Below are positions 33,891 through 41,946 of a stretch of DNA of 64,000 bases, piece after piece (the stretch's first letter is position 1; every line of letters starts with the position of its first letter). The notes below the pieces were generated by a model. That model was not told where the DNA came from. It searched no databases and saw nothing but the letters and a program-made list of their open reading frames with translations. The DNA is from Elusimicrobiales bacterium (GTDB taxonomy: Bacteria; Elusimicrobiota; Elusimicrobia; Elusimicrobiales; UBA9959): positions 289,663 through 353,662 of the forward strand of contig JAQTZB010000001.1 in the NCBI GenBank assembly GCA_028688015.1, read 5' to 3'. Made by a program: the position numbers and the translations under genes.

Positions 33891-36799
33891 TTTTTACCCT
33901 CTTCCGGAAATATGACGGGGATACCGCTGTCGAGGCCGCTGGCGGCCGGCTTCGGCGCGGGCGCCGGTTTGGGCGCCGGCGCCGGTTTGGGCGCGGAGGC
34001 GGCCGGGGAAGCTGCGGAATTCATGTTGCCCGCCTTCGGGGCCAGCTCCAGGCCGGCCGGGGGCGCGGTCTGGGCGGCCGGCGCGGGCTTTGGCGCCGGG
34101 GCCGCGGCGGGCCTGGGCGCCGCCGCCGGAGCGGTGGAGGCGGGCCCCGCCGGCTTGAGGGCCGGGGCGGTGGCGGCCTGTGCCGGCGCGGGCTTCGGGG
34201 CCGCGGCGGTTGCCGGAGCGGGAGCTGGCGCCGGCTTTGGCGCGGCCGCGGGCGCCGCCGGGGTATTGTTTATCTGGGGCGTTTTTCCGGCCAGCACGTC
34301 GCGAAGGGCTGCCGCCATCTCTCCGCCGCTCTGGAAGCGCTCTTCGGGATTCTTCTTGAGGGCCTTGTCGATCACGGCCAGGATGCCCGGGGGCAGGTCC
34401 TTGCGGATCAGCATCGGGTCCGGGTAGGGGTCGGAGGTGATCTGGAACAGCAGCGTGCCGATGGATTCTCCGCCCTTCCACGGGCGCTCGCCGGTGAGCA
34501 TCTCGTAGAGCGTCACGCCGAGAGAGAAGAGGTCGGCGCGGCCGTCCACCTTCTTGCCGGCTATCTGCTCGGGGCTCATGTAGTACGGCGTGCCCAGCAC
34601 CGTGCCGGTGGCCGTCTTGGAGGATTCGGTCAGGCGGGCTATGCCGAAGTCGCAGACGCGCAGCGAGCCGTCCTCGAGCAGCATGATATTGGCCGGCTTG
34701 ATGTCGCGGTGCACGATGCCGTTCTTGTGCGCGTAGCCCAGCGCGTCGGCGGAAAGCGCAATGTACTCCAGCACCTTGGGCACGGGCAGCAGGGTGTCCT
34801 TAGTGGCCCATTTCTTCAGGTCGTCGCCCTTGAGCAGCTCCATGGCGATGTAGGCTATGTCCTGCTCTTCTCCGGCGTCGAAGATCTTGACGATGTTGGG
34901 GTGCTGCAGGTTGCCGGCGGCCTGCGCCTCGCGGAAGAAGCGGTCCTTCAGCTCCTTCATCTGGGCCTCCTCGAGGCCCTCCTCGAAGCGCATGGTCTTG
35001 ATGGCCACCGAGCGGTTGATCTTGGGGTCCACGCCGAGGTAGACGATGCCCATGGCGCCCTTGCCCAGCTCCTTCTTGATCTCGTAGCGGCCCAGCATCG
35101 GGGTCGCCGACGAGCCGGCCATCATCATGGTGGCCTCGGCGCCGCCGCCCTTGCCGCCCACGCCGCCGAACACCGCGCCGTCGGCGGCCTTCTTGAGCAT
35201 GTCGATCTTGGTCTTGATATCCTTGAATTCCGGGTCCACGCCGGAGATGTGCTCGTAGACGGCCACGGCCTTGTTGTATTGGCGCTTGCGCTCGAAGTCC
35301 AGCGCCAGGTTATAGAGCGTGTCCTTCATGTTGTCGTCGAGCGGGCACAGGCGGAATTTCTCGAAGGCGAGGTCCAGCATGCCCTGGCCCTGGAACGACA
35401 GGCCCAGCATCTTGTTGGTTTCTATCTGCGAGACCTCTATCAGCTCTTTCTTCTTCTCGGTCAGGAAAAAGCGCTTGCTGATGACGAAGATGTAGCCGGC
35501 CACCAGCACGGCGGCGGGGTACATGGTCTTGAGCCACAGGCCCTTGGAGAACATCATGAAGCCGGCCCCCACCAGGGCGGCCAGCAGCACGCCGGCCAGG
35601 ATGGCGCCCGTGCCGGCCTTCAGGCGCGGCAGCAGGAAGGCCGTGAAGGCCCAGGCGATGAAGATGAAGCCCACCTCGGCGGGAAAGGCCCACCCGGGGC
35701 GCGAGATGAAGCGCCCGGAGAGGATGTTGTCCACCACGTTGGCGGTGAAATCGGGCGTCGTCATGGCGCTGTCGGTCGGGGTCACGTACAGGCTGCCCAC
35801 GCCCTGCGCGGTCAGGCCGATAAGGACGATCTTGTCCTTGAAGGCCTCCGGTACCACCTTGCCGTTCATCACATCGTAGAAGGAGTAATATTTAAAGGCC
35901 TTGGGGCGGTTGTAGGCGATCAGGGCCGAAGAGGCCTGGTCCAGCGCCATCACGCTCTTGCCGAAGACGGCCGAGTCGCCGGGAGAGACCGTGACCTTAT
36001 CGGGGGTGAGCCCCAGGCTCACGCGCACGATCTCGGCCGCGAAGGACGGGTAGAAGGCCTGGCCGCCGTACGGGATGTACGGGTATTCCTTGCGCACCGT
36101 GCCGTCTATGTCGCTGAACACGTTGACGTGGCCCGCGCCGGCCGCGGAGGAGGCCAGCACGTCGATGGGGGCGGTGATGCCCGAACCCTCTATCCCCCCG
36201 CCTTCGGGGACGGTCTTGTGCGAGACCGTGGGCGCCAGGCGCTTCATCCACTCCGGCTCCGGCTTGAGCTTGGAAACGGGCGCGCCGGTGTCGAAGAAGA
36301 ACGGCAGGACCACGTTGCCTGCGGCCCCTACCGCGTCGGCCAGCTTGGCGTCGCTGTCCATGGCGCGGCGCTCGGTCTCCAGGGCCTTAAGGAATTCGGA
36401 GTCCTTGCCGGTCTCCCTGATCTTTTTCTCGGCGAGCAGGGCGGTATACTTATCCTTAAGGATGTCGGCCAGCTGCGTGCCGCCGTTCTTCTCGGGCTCG
36501 GAGAAGAGGATGTTCAGGCCGATCACCGAGGGCTTGGCGGTTTCGGAGGAAAGCCAGACCAGCATGTCGGCTATGCGCGAGCGCGACCAGGGCCAGCGGC
36601 CGATCTTGGAGATGCTCTCGTCGTTGATCTCGATGACCGCGATGTCGCTGCGCTCGGGGGCGCCGGCGTTCATGCTGGCGCGCACGTCGTAGAACTTGAG
36701 TTCGGCCGTTTCCAGGCCGGTCTGGGTGAAATAGAAGAAGAGCGCCGCCAGCGTCAGCATCGTTCCCCAGAGAATGTCGGACAGTATGAATTTGCGCAC
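33887..36799 (-). CDS. CHASE2-domain transmembrane Ser/Thr protein kinase with Ala/Pro-rich tail
   Basis: The 970-residue protein starts with a membrane helix (about 8-26) and a CHASE2 sensor outside the cytosol (about 30-370; DIAVIEINDESISKIGRWPW, DKIVLIGLTAQGVGSLYVTP). Three membrane helices follow (about 374-440), then a TPR-like helical stretch (about 455-540). The Hanks kinase domain (about 571-838) has GKGAMGIVYLG, K601, HRD at 697-699, DFG at 717-719 and GTPYYMSPEQ. The last 120 residues are almost entirely Ala, Pro and Lys repeats. All catalytic residues are present, so it should be active. Four-base overlap couples it to the phosphatase gene. Confidence 0.93.
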   Translation of the reverse strand: MRKFILSDILWGTMLTLAALFFYFTQTGLETAELKFYDVRASMNAGAPERSDIAVIEINDESISKIGRWPWSRSRIADMLVWLSSETAKPSVIGLNILFSEPEKNGGTQLADILKDKYTALLAEKKIRETGKDSEFLKALETERRAMDSDAKLADAVGAAGNVVLPFFFDTGAPVSKLKPEPEWMKRLAPTVSHKTVPEGGGIEGSGITAPIDVLASSAAGAGHVNVFSDIDGTVRKEYPYIPYGGQAFYPSFAAEIVRVSLGLTPDKVTVSPGDSAVFGKSVMALDQASSALIAYNRPKAFKYYSFYDVMNGKVVPEAFKDKIVLIGLTAQGVGSLYVTPTDSAMTTPDFTANVVDNILSGRFISRPGWAFPAEVGFIFIAWAFTAFLLPRLKAGTGAILAGVLLAALVGAGFMMFSKGLWLKTMYPAAVLVAGYIFVISKRFFLTEKKKELIEVSQIETNKMLGLSFQGQGMLDLAFEKFRLCPLDDNMKDTLYNLALDFERKRQYNKAVAVYEHISGVDPEFKDIKTKIDMLKKAADGAVFGGVGGKGGGAEATMMMAGSSATPMLGRYEIKKELGKGAMGIVYLGVDPKINRSVAIKTMRFEEGLEEAQMKELKDRFFREAQAAGNLQHPNIVKIFDAGEEQDIAYIAMELLKGDDLKKWATKDTLLPVPKVLEYIALSADALGYAHKNGIVHRDIKPANIMLLEDGSLRVCDFGIARLTESSKTATGTVLGTPYYMSPEQIAGKKVDGRADLFSLGVTLYEMLTGERPWKGGESIGTLLFQITSDPYPDPMLIRKDLPPGILAVIDKALKKNPEERFQSGGEMAAALRDVLAGKTPQINNTPAAPAAAPKPAPAPAPATAAAPKPAPAQAATAPALKPAGPASTAPAAAPRPAAAPAPKPAPAAQTAPPAGLELAPKAGNMNSAASPAASAPKPAPAPKPAPAPKPAASGLDSGIPVIFPEEGKK

Positions 36800-36814
36800 C
36801 GTTCCTCCGCTAAG

Positions 36815-38887
36815 CTAGAAAAGTTCCTGCTGCTTGAAAGATTCCACCAGCTCCTCTATAAAACAGGCGTTGGCCAGCAGCGCCAGGAAAAAAGCTATGA
36901 AGATGATGCCGGCCGAGCCGGCCAGCGCGCCGCTGATGCGCCCGCTCAGCGCCTTGTAGTATTCCAGGCGGGCAGCGCTCTGCAGCTTGCCGCGGGCCTG
37001 CGGCAGCACCTCGGCGGGCCTCGGGGGCAGCTGCGTCTGCAGCGGCCGGCCTTCCTCGTCGTACGCCACCTCCGCCTGCGCGGCCAGCATTGCCTGCTGC
37101 CAGGCCGCCAGGTTGGCCCGGTTGGCCAGTTGCGCGGTCATGGCTTCGGCCTTCTCTTTCTGCGTCGTGATGGCCTCTACCTGCGGGTTGGTGAACATGG
37201 CGAACATGGCCAGGTTGGCCGCCAGGAAGAAGAGCTGCGGGCTGAAGAAGAGCGAGAAGGATTTCTGGGTGAGCGAAGCCACCAGGCCCACCAGGGCCAG
37301 CACCCCGCCCACGGAGAGCCAGATCTTCTCCGGGGTCACGTCGGCGCCGGCCTTGAAATAGACATAGGTCAGGCCGAGACCGGCCAGGTAAGCGGCGGCG
37401 GCGCCGGCCTTGAAGCCCCAGCCCTTGAAGACCACCTTGGACGCACCCAGGTAGAGGAACAGGGAATAGACTATCAGGTTGGCCGGCGAGAACATGTTGG
37501 CCAGCCCCAGCTGCACCGCCAGCATCCCCTTGGAGACTATGTCGGCGCCAGCGGCGGCGGGCAGGTAGGCCCCGCCCGAATAGGCGGCCCCGGCGGCGGC
37601 CAGCGCGAAGAGCGTGTAGGCCATCGTGAACTTGTAGGGCTTCTGCCACAGCGCCCAGCCGAACAGCGCTGCGCCCACCCCGGCGAGAAAACCGGCGGTG
37701 ACCGGGTTGGAGACGAACGGCGAGGCTAAGTCTCCGGTCGCGGTGCCGGAGGCGCCCGCCAGGACGAAGGCTGCCGTGCCGGCCATAGTCAGCGCCAGGT
37801 GGACGGCTATCTTGAGGCCGTTGTGCAGGGCGGCCAGCTGCAGCGCGGGCTTGGCGCCGGGGAAGATCTGCGGCGGGGCGTTGGGCGGCGGGGGCGGCGG
37901 GGCCGCCCGCTGGGTCTGGCCCTGCTGCTGTTCCGGCAGTTTGGGGGCCGAGCTTTCCAGCGAGGCCTGCGGCTGCTGGGCGGCCTGGATGCGGGCCGTG
38001 ACCTCGGGGATGTCGAAAGTGCTCTCGGCGGAGACCGGCACCGTGTTGGTGTCCTCCCCCGCGTGCTTCGTGAACACCTCTATGACCTCGGTCGCGCTCT
38101 GGTAGCGGTCCTCCGGCTTCTTGCGCATCAGCTGGTCGATCACGCGCGACGCCCACAGCGGCACGTCCGGGTTGATCAGCATGATATTCGGCACCGGCTC
38201 CCCGATGTGCTTGTGGATCACCTCGATGGAGCTCTTGCCGTCGAAGGGGTATTTGCCCGTAAGGATATAGTAGAAGGTCGCGCCGGCGGCATAGAGGTCC
38301 GCCCGGGCGTCCACCTTGCCGGCCAGGCCCTGCTCCGGGGACATGAAGTAGGCGGTGCCCACCATCTCCCCCGCCATGGTCAGCTGCTTCTCTTCGGTGA
38401 TGCTGCGCGCCAGGCCGAAGTCCACTATGCGGGGCACGTTGTCGGTGCCGACGAGGATGTTGGCCGGCTTGATGTCGCGGTGGATGACGGACTTGGAATG
38501 GGCGTGCGCCAGGCCGTGCAGCACGCCGGTCATGATCTCGGCGGCCTGCCCTATCGGCAGGGCGCCTTTCTCGTTGACCAGGTCCTGCAGGCTCTTGCCC
38601 TCCACGTAGGACATCACTATGAAATAGGCGTTGTTCTCCTGGCCGAAGTTGTAGACGTGGACGATGTTGGGGTGCTCCAGCTTGGCCGCCGAGCGGGCCT
38701 CCCGCAGGAAGAACTCTATGTTGCGCTGTTCGCGGGCCAGTTCCGGTGAGAGCAGTTTCACGCAGACGTACTTGTCGAGGGCTTCATGGTGGGCCTTGTA
38801 CACCGAGCCCATGCCGCCCTGGCCGATCTTGTCTATGATCTTGCAGCCGGCGAATACCGTACCTGCGATGTTGGGTTCTGTTTCCAT
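36815..38887 (-). CDS. Ser/Thr protein kinase with C-terminal multi-pass membrane region
   Basis: The 690-residue protein has an N-terminal kinase domain (about 15-275): IGQGGMGSVYKA, K44 in VCVKLLS, HRD at 136-138, DFG at 156-158 and GTAYFMSPEQ. A Pro/Gln/Ala-rich linker (about 280-345) leads to roughly ten hydrophobic segments between 350 and 565. A helical segment (about 565-650) and one more membrane helix (GIIFIAFFLALLANACFIEE) follow. The kinase-first, membrane-last layout is the reverse of the CHASE2 kinase encoded 15 bp downstream. It belongs to the same operon. The signal sensed by the membrane part is unknown. Confidence 0.9.
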   Translation of the reverse strand: METEPNIAGTVFAGCKIIDKIGQGGMGSVYKAHHEALDKYVCVKLLSPELAREQRNIEFFLREARSAAKLEHPNIVHVYNFGQENNAYFIVMSYVEGKSLQDLVNEKGALPIGQAAEIMTGVLHGLAHAHSKSVIHRDIKPANILVGTDNVPRIVDFGLARSITEEKQLTMAGEMVGTAYFMSPEQGLAGKVDARADLYAAGATFYYILTGKYPFDGKSSIEVIHKHIGEPVPNIMLINPDVPLWASRVIDQLMRKKPEDRYQSATEVIEVFTKHAGEDTNTVPVSAESTFDIPEVTARIQAAQQPQASLESSAPKLPEQQQGQTQRAAPPPPPPNAPPQIFPGAKPALQLAALHNGLKIAVHLALTMAGTAAFVLAGASGTATGDLASPFVSNPVTAGFLAGVGAALFGWALWQKPYKFTMAYTLFALAAAGAAYSGGAYLPAAAGADIVSKGMLAVQLGLANMFSPANLIVYSLFLYLGASKVVFKGWGFKAGAAAAYLAGLGLTYVYFKAGADVTPEKIWLSVGGVLALVGLVASLTQKSFSLFFSPQLFFLAANLAMFAMFTNPQVEAITTQKEKAEAMTAQLANRANLAAWQQAMLAAQAEVAYDEEGRPLQTQLPPRPAEVLPQARGKLQSAARLEYYKALSGRISGALAGSAGIIFIAFFLALLANACFIEELVESFKQQELF

Positions 38888-38896
38888 CTTGAAGCC

Positions 38897-39829
38897 TTAG
38901 ATTCTCCGGTCCCTTATGAAAATGCTGCCGCGCCGGGTAGTCAGCTCCTTCGCGTAGCGCTTGAGCTCCGCGGCGCTCTCCACTATCTTGGCGTAGTGGC
39001 GCTGGGAGCGCGGGGCCACTATGGCCACGGTCAGCGACATCAGCGGGAAATCCCTGGTCTGGTTCTTGCGGTCCATCGTGGTGATGAAGCCGCGGCCGAG
39101 GTCCGCCTCGCTGTAGAACTCTCCGATGAACCTGTCGAACTCCTCGGTGATGGCCTTCGCCGCGGGCTCGCAGGTCTCCGGGCCGGTGATCAGCACGAAG
39201 TCGTCCCCGCCTACATGCCCGACGAAATAGTCGTGCCCGGCCACGGCTTTGGCCTTTTCCGTCAGCAGCAGCGCGATGCGCTTTATGACCTCGTCGCCCT
39301 TGGCGTAGCCGTAGACGTCGTTGTAGGCTTTGAAATTATCGGCGTCCACGTAGCAGAAGGCGAAGGGCTTATCCTCGGCGATGCGGCGCAGCACCTCTTC
39401 CTCGATGGCAGGGCTGCCGGGCAGGCGAGTCAGCGGGTTCAGCGCGGTGTCGGCGCTCTTGCGCTTGAGGATGCGGTTGATGCGCGCCCGCAGCTCGCGC
39501 ACGTCGAAGGGTTTGGTTATGAAATCGTCGGCGCCCAGTTCTATCGTGTTCACCCGGGCGTCCACCTCGGCCACGCCGCTGAGGATGATGATGGGGATGT
39601 CGCGCGTGTCCGGGGCCTCGCGGATGCGGCGGCAGAGGGCGTAGCCGTCCAGGCCGGGCATGCGCAGGTCCAGCAGGATCAGGTCCGGCTTGCTGTCCTT
39701 CAGGTAGGTCAGCACGTCCTCGCCGCGGCTGAAGGTGGCGACGGAGTAGTTGTATTTTTTGAGGACGGCGGAGACGAGCAGGCCCACATTAGGGTCGTCG
39801 TCAACCACCAGTACTTTCTTTCCCAGCAA
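38897..39829 (-). CDS. response regulator with C-terminal GGDEF-like domain
   Basis: The 310-residue protein has a receiver domain (about 5-120) with acidic pocket DDD at 10-12, phosphoacceptor D54 in ILLDLRMPG and K in FITKPFD. The GGDEF-type domain (about 130-300) has NPLTRLPG and DADNFKAYND. The active-site loop reads GGDDF at 207-211 rather than GG(D/E)EF, so cyclase activity is doubtful without test. It is first in the operon with two kinases, a phosphatase and an FHA protein; the next start is 9 bp after its stop. Two-component and Hanks-type signalling may meet here. Confidence 0.9.
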   Translation of the reverse strand: MLGKKVLVVDDDPNVGLLVSAVLKKYNYSVATFSRGEDVLTYLKDSKPDLILLDLRMPGLDGYALCRRIREAPDTRDIPIIILSGVAEVDARVNTIELGADDFITKPFDVRELRARINRILKRKSADTALNPLTRLPGSPAIEEEVLRRIAEDKPFAFCYVDADNFKAYNDVYGYAKGDEVIKRIALLLTEKAKAVAGHDYFVGHVGGDDFVLITGPETCEPAAKAITEEFDRFIGEFYSEADLGRGFITTMDRKNQTRDFPLMSLTVAIVAPRSQRHYAKIVESAAELKRYAKELTTRRGSIFIRDRRI

Positions 39830-39863
39830 AAGTCCCCCGGAACTGCAGCGTTAAACCTGTTTC

Positions 39864-39891
39864 ATTATAACAATAATATATTACAAATCAA
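39864..39891 (-). promoter_or_regulatory. promoter of the five-gene signalling operon
   Basis: On the minus strand TTGATT (39891-39886), a 16-base spacer and TATAAT (39869-39864) lie about 35 bases before the response-regulator ATG. Both hexamers are close to consensus. Confidence 0.65.
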
Positions 39892-39967
39892 ACGGCCCTG
39901 GCGCAACAGGCGGGGAGCCGTCCGGCCCCTGCGCCCGCTCTGCACCCATTGTTTTGGCTGCCAGGCC

Positions 39968-39995
39968 TTGAAATCCAGAGGATTTATGGTATAAT
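39968..39995 (+). promoter_or_regulatory. promoter of the HTH-receiver gene
   Basis: TTGAAA (39968-39973), a 16-base spacer and TATAAT (39990-39995) precede the ATG at 40044 by 48 bases. Two near-repeats, AAATCACAAAA and AAGTCACAAC, follow in the leader, then the SD GGAG. Confidence 0.7.
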
Positions 39996-40043
39996 AGTAA
40001 AAAGGCCAAAAATCACAAAAGTCACAACACTGGAGATGCTTCT

Positions 40044-40637
40044 ATGAGACAAAAGATTTTCAGCACCTTTGAAGTCGCGAAGATGCTTGAACTATCCCCG
40101 GGCACTGTGGCCAACTGGGTGGACGCCGGAAAACTTAAGGCTTTCACCACCCTCGGCGGGCACCGGCGGATAAAGGCGGAGGACTTGAAGACCTTTCTGG
40201 AAGAGAACAAGATGCCGGCCCCCAAGGCCCTCTCCGAGCGCATGGAAACGGCGAGGAAAGTGCTCATAGTTGAGGACGATCAGAAGTTCCTGAAACTGAT
40301 GGAACGGTATTTCCGCGAGGCGCGGGGACATTGGGAGGTTTATGCGGCGGCCGACGGGTTTACCGCGGGCTCGCTGGTGGGCAGCGAGAAGCCAGACGTG
40401 GTCCTGCTCGATATCATGCTGCCGGACATCAACGGCTTCAAGGTCTGTGAGATCATAAAGGCCAGCGACAAGCGCACGCTGGTGATAGCCGTGACGGGCT
40501 ATGACTCCGAGGATATAAAGGCGAAGATCCTCTCCGCCGGCGCCGACGATTATTTTGTGAAGCCCTTCAAGTTCGAGAAGCTGCTGGCTCGCATCGAGGC
40601 CTGGAACGGCGGGCGGCAGGGGCTTTCAGGAGATTAG
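40044..40637 (+). CDS. excisionase/MerR-type HTH fused N-terminally to a receiver domain
   Basis: The 197-residue protein begins with a helix-turn-helix of the excisionase/MerR type (about 5-55; FSTFEVAKMLELSPGTVANW, AFTTLGGHRRIKAEDLKTFL). A receiver domain follows (about 71-190) with E77-D78-D79, phosphoacceptor D123 in VLLDIMLPD, T151 and K173. DNA-binding head and receiver tail are in the opposite order to the common response regulator. No histidine kinase is adjacent. It is transcribed divergently from the signalling operon at 39829, so it may control that operon or itself; this is inference. A strong terminator follows. Confidence 0.9.
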   Translation: MRQKIFSTFEVAKMLELSPGTVANWVDAGKLKAFTTLGGHRRIKAEDLKTFLEENKMPAPKALSERMETARKVLIVEDDQKFLKLMERYFREARGHWEVYAAADGFTAGSLVGSEKPDVVLLDIMLPDINGFKVCEIIKASDKRTLVIAVTGYDSEDIKAKILSAGADDYFVKPFKFEKLLARIEAWNGGRQGLSGD

Positions 40638-40666
40638 GGGTAAAGGGTTAGGGAGGCGCACTCCCG

Positions 40667-40700
40667 GAGCCCCGGGCGCAGGCCCGGGGCTCTTTCTTTT
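40667..40700 (+). terminator. terminator of the HTH-receiver gene
   Basis: GAGCCCCGGGC and GCCCGGGGCTC pair across GCA and are followed by TTTCTTTTTCT. It is 30 bases after the stop codon. Confidence 0.9.
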
Positions 40701-40712
40701 TCTGCCGGGTGA

Positions 40713-40734
40713 ATGTGTAACTAAAGTTACACAT
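40713..40734 (+). promoter_or_regulatory. 10-bp palindromic operator upstream of the small-RNA promoter
   Basis: ATGTGTAACT and AGTTACACAT form a perfect 10-bp inverted repeat separated by AA. It ends four bases before the -35 hexamer at 40739. Its core GTAAC-N4-GTTAC also reads GTA-N8-TAC, the form used by some CRP/FNR-family regulators. The regulator is unknown. A smaller palindrome, TGACA-AA-TGTCA, overlaps the -35 itself. Confidence 0.65.
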
Positions 40735-40738
40735 AGGC

Positions 40739-40767
40739 TTGACAAATGTCAGCCGGGGTGTTAGAAT
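40739..40767 (+). promoter_or_regulatory. near-consensus sigma-70 promoter of the candidate small RNA
   Basis: TTGACA (40739-40744), a 17-base spacer and TAGAAT (40762-40767) form one of the best promoters in the window. The predicted start point is near 40774. Confidence 0.8.
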
Positions 40768-40773
40768 ATGTTC

Positions 40774-40827
40774 GTCAGGGCTGCCTCCCTCACCCTACCC
40801 CCCAAAAGGCAGCCCTGCCTTTTTTTT
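40774..40827 (+). ncRNA. candidate small RNA or attenuator: single hairpin with C-rich loop and U-tail
   Basis: An 11-bp stem pairs 40776-40786 with 40807-40817 and is followed by eight T residues (40820-40827). The 20-base loop is CCCTCACCCTACCCCCC plus AAA and contains no G. A strong promoter starts about two bases before the stem, so the transcript would be about 54 nucleotides and almost all hairpin. A C-rich loop could pair with G-rich Shine-Dalgarno sequences, as in known C-rich-loop regulatory RNAs. Alternatively it is an attenuator in the leader of the TPR gene at 40846. Both are inference. Confidence 0.6.
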
Positions 40828-40845
40828 ATATCATCAAGTCAGCCC

Positions 40846-41928
40846 ATGAGCAGGACTTCCCGGATAATTATGGCTTCAGGAGCGGCGGCGGCGCTGCTCC
40901 TGCTCGCCGTGTTCTCGGCGCTGGACCGCGCCGAGACCGCCCGCTCCGAGCGCGTGGATTGGCGGGCCGTCAGTTCCCTCTCCGCCTCCCGCGGCTACGA
41001 CGCGGCCGCGGCTTACCTTGACGCCCGCCTGGCCGCGCATCCCGGCGACGCCCTGCTGCATTATTACCGGGCCAGGCTTTACTACGAGGCCGACCTCGGC
41101 GCCGAGGCGCTGGCCGAGGCCGACAAGGCGATAGCGCTGGGCTACGCGCAGGAGATCTCCCACCTGCTCAAGGCGCTGGTCTACGGCCGGCTCTACGGAG
41201 ACAGGGCCAGGCAGTTCGAGCTGGCCTCCAAGGCCCTGGCCTACGACCCCACCTACGACGACGGCTACCTGGTGCGGGCCGAAGCCGGGTACGCGCTGCG
41301 GAAATACGGCCCCTGCGCCGCCGACGCCGCGGCGTACACCAGCCTCCAGCCCGCCGAGACCGACGGGCTGGAGCTCAGCCTGCTCTGCCTCGAGGCGCAG
41401 GGCGACTCGGCGGGAGCCGAGCGGGCCGGGCGGGCGATCTTGAAGCTCAAGCCGGACAGCCACTCGGCCCTCTGGCGCCTGGGGCGCATTTACGCCGGGC
41501 GCGGCCTGCACCGCCGGGCGGTTAAAAATTTCTCTGAAGCCATCCGCCTCAGCGGCGGGCGCCCGCGCTACTATCTGGACCGCGCGGCTTCCTGCGCCGA
41601 GCTCGGCGACCATTCCTGCGCCGCCTGGGACTACGCCTCCGCCACCGACTGGCGGGAGATCTCCGGCTACGCCAGCTACTACTACCTGCTGGGGGCGGCC
41701 ATGTACCGCGCCGGCGAACTGGACCAGGCGCTGGGCGCGGCCGGCACGGCCGTGGAGAAGGCGCCGGCCGACGCCGGTAATTACGAACTGCGTGGACGCC
41801 TGCGCGCCGAGACCGGGGACCTCGCCGGGGCGCGGCGCGATTTTCTGGCGGCGCTGGCGCTGGAGCCGGCCCGGGAGCCCGAGCTGCGCCCGCTGCTTGC
41901 CGGCGGGCCTGCCAAAGACGCTCCATAA
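40846..41928 (+). CDS. membrane-anchored tetratricopeptide repeat protein
   Basis: I choose the ATG at 40846 (360 residues). A longer frame from 40768 would begin inside the hairpin region upstream. A signal anchor lies at about 8-26 (IIMASGAAAALLLLAVFSAL). The rest consists of eight or more TPR-like helix pairs, such as DALLHYYRARLYYEADLGAE, SHSALWRLGRIYAGRGLHRR and AVKNFSEAIRLSGGRPRYYL. It probably scaffolds an envelope complex. No SD is evident, and expression would depend on readthrough of the terminator-like hairpin or an unseen promoter. The next gene, a DUF2723 protein that also has TPRs, begins 18 bp later. Confidence 0.82.
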   Translation: MSRTSRIIMASGAAAALLLLAVFSALDRAETARSERVDWRAVSSLSASRGYDAAAAYLDARLAAHPGDALLHYYRARLYYEADLGAEALAEADKAIALGYAQEISHLLKALVYGRLYGDRARQFELASKALAYDPTYDDGYLVRAEAGYALRKYGPCAADAAAYTSLQPAETDGLELSLLCLEAQGDSAGAERAGRAILKLKPDSHSALWRLGRIYAGRGLHRRAVKNFSEAIRLSGGRPRYYLDRAASCAELGDHSCAAWDYASATDWREISGYASYYYLLGAAMYRAGELDQALGAAGTAVEKAPADAGNYELRGRLRAETGDLAGARRDFLAALALEPAREPELRPLLAGGPAKDAP

Positions 41929-41946
41929 CTTATAAAATAGTTACTG

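Noticed and set aside
33884..37729. A 1281-codon open frame on the plus strand
   Set aside because: It is antisense to the CHASE2-kinase and the Ser/Thr kinase, which have complete catalytic motifs. High GC makes long stop-free antisense frames common; the composition is Arg/Gly/Ala/His-rich and has no domain.
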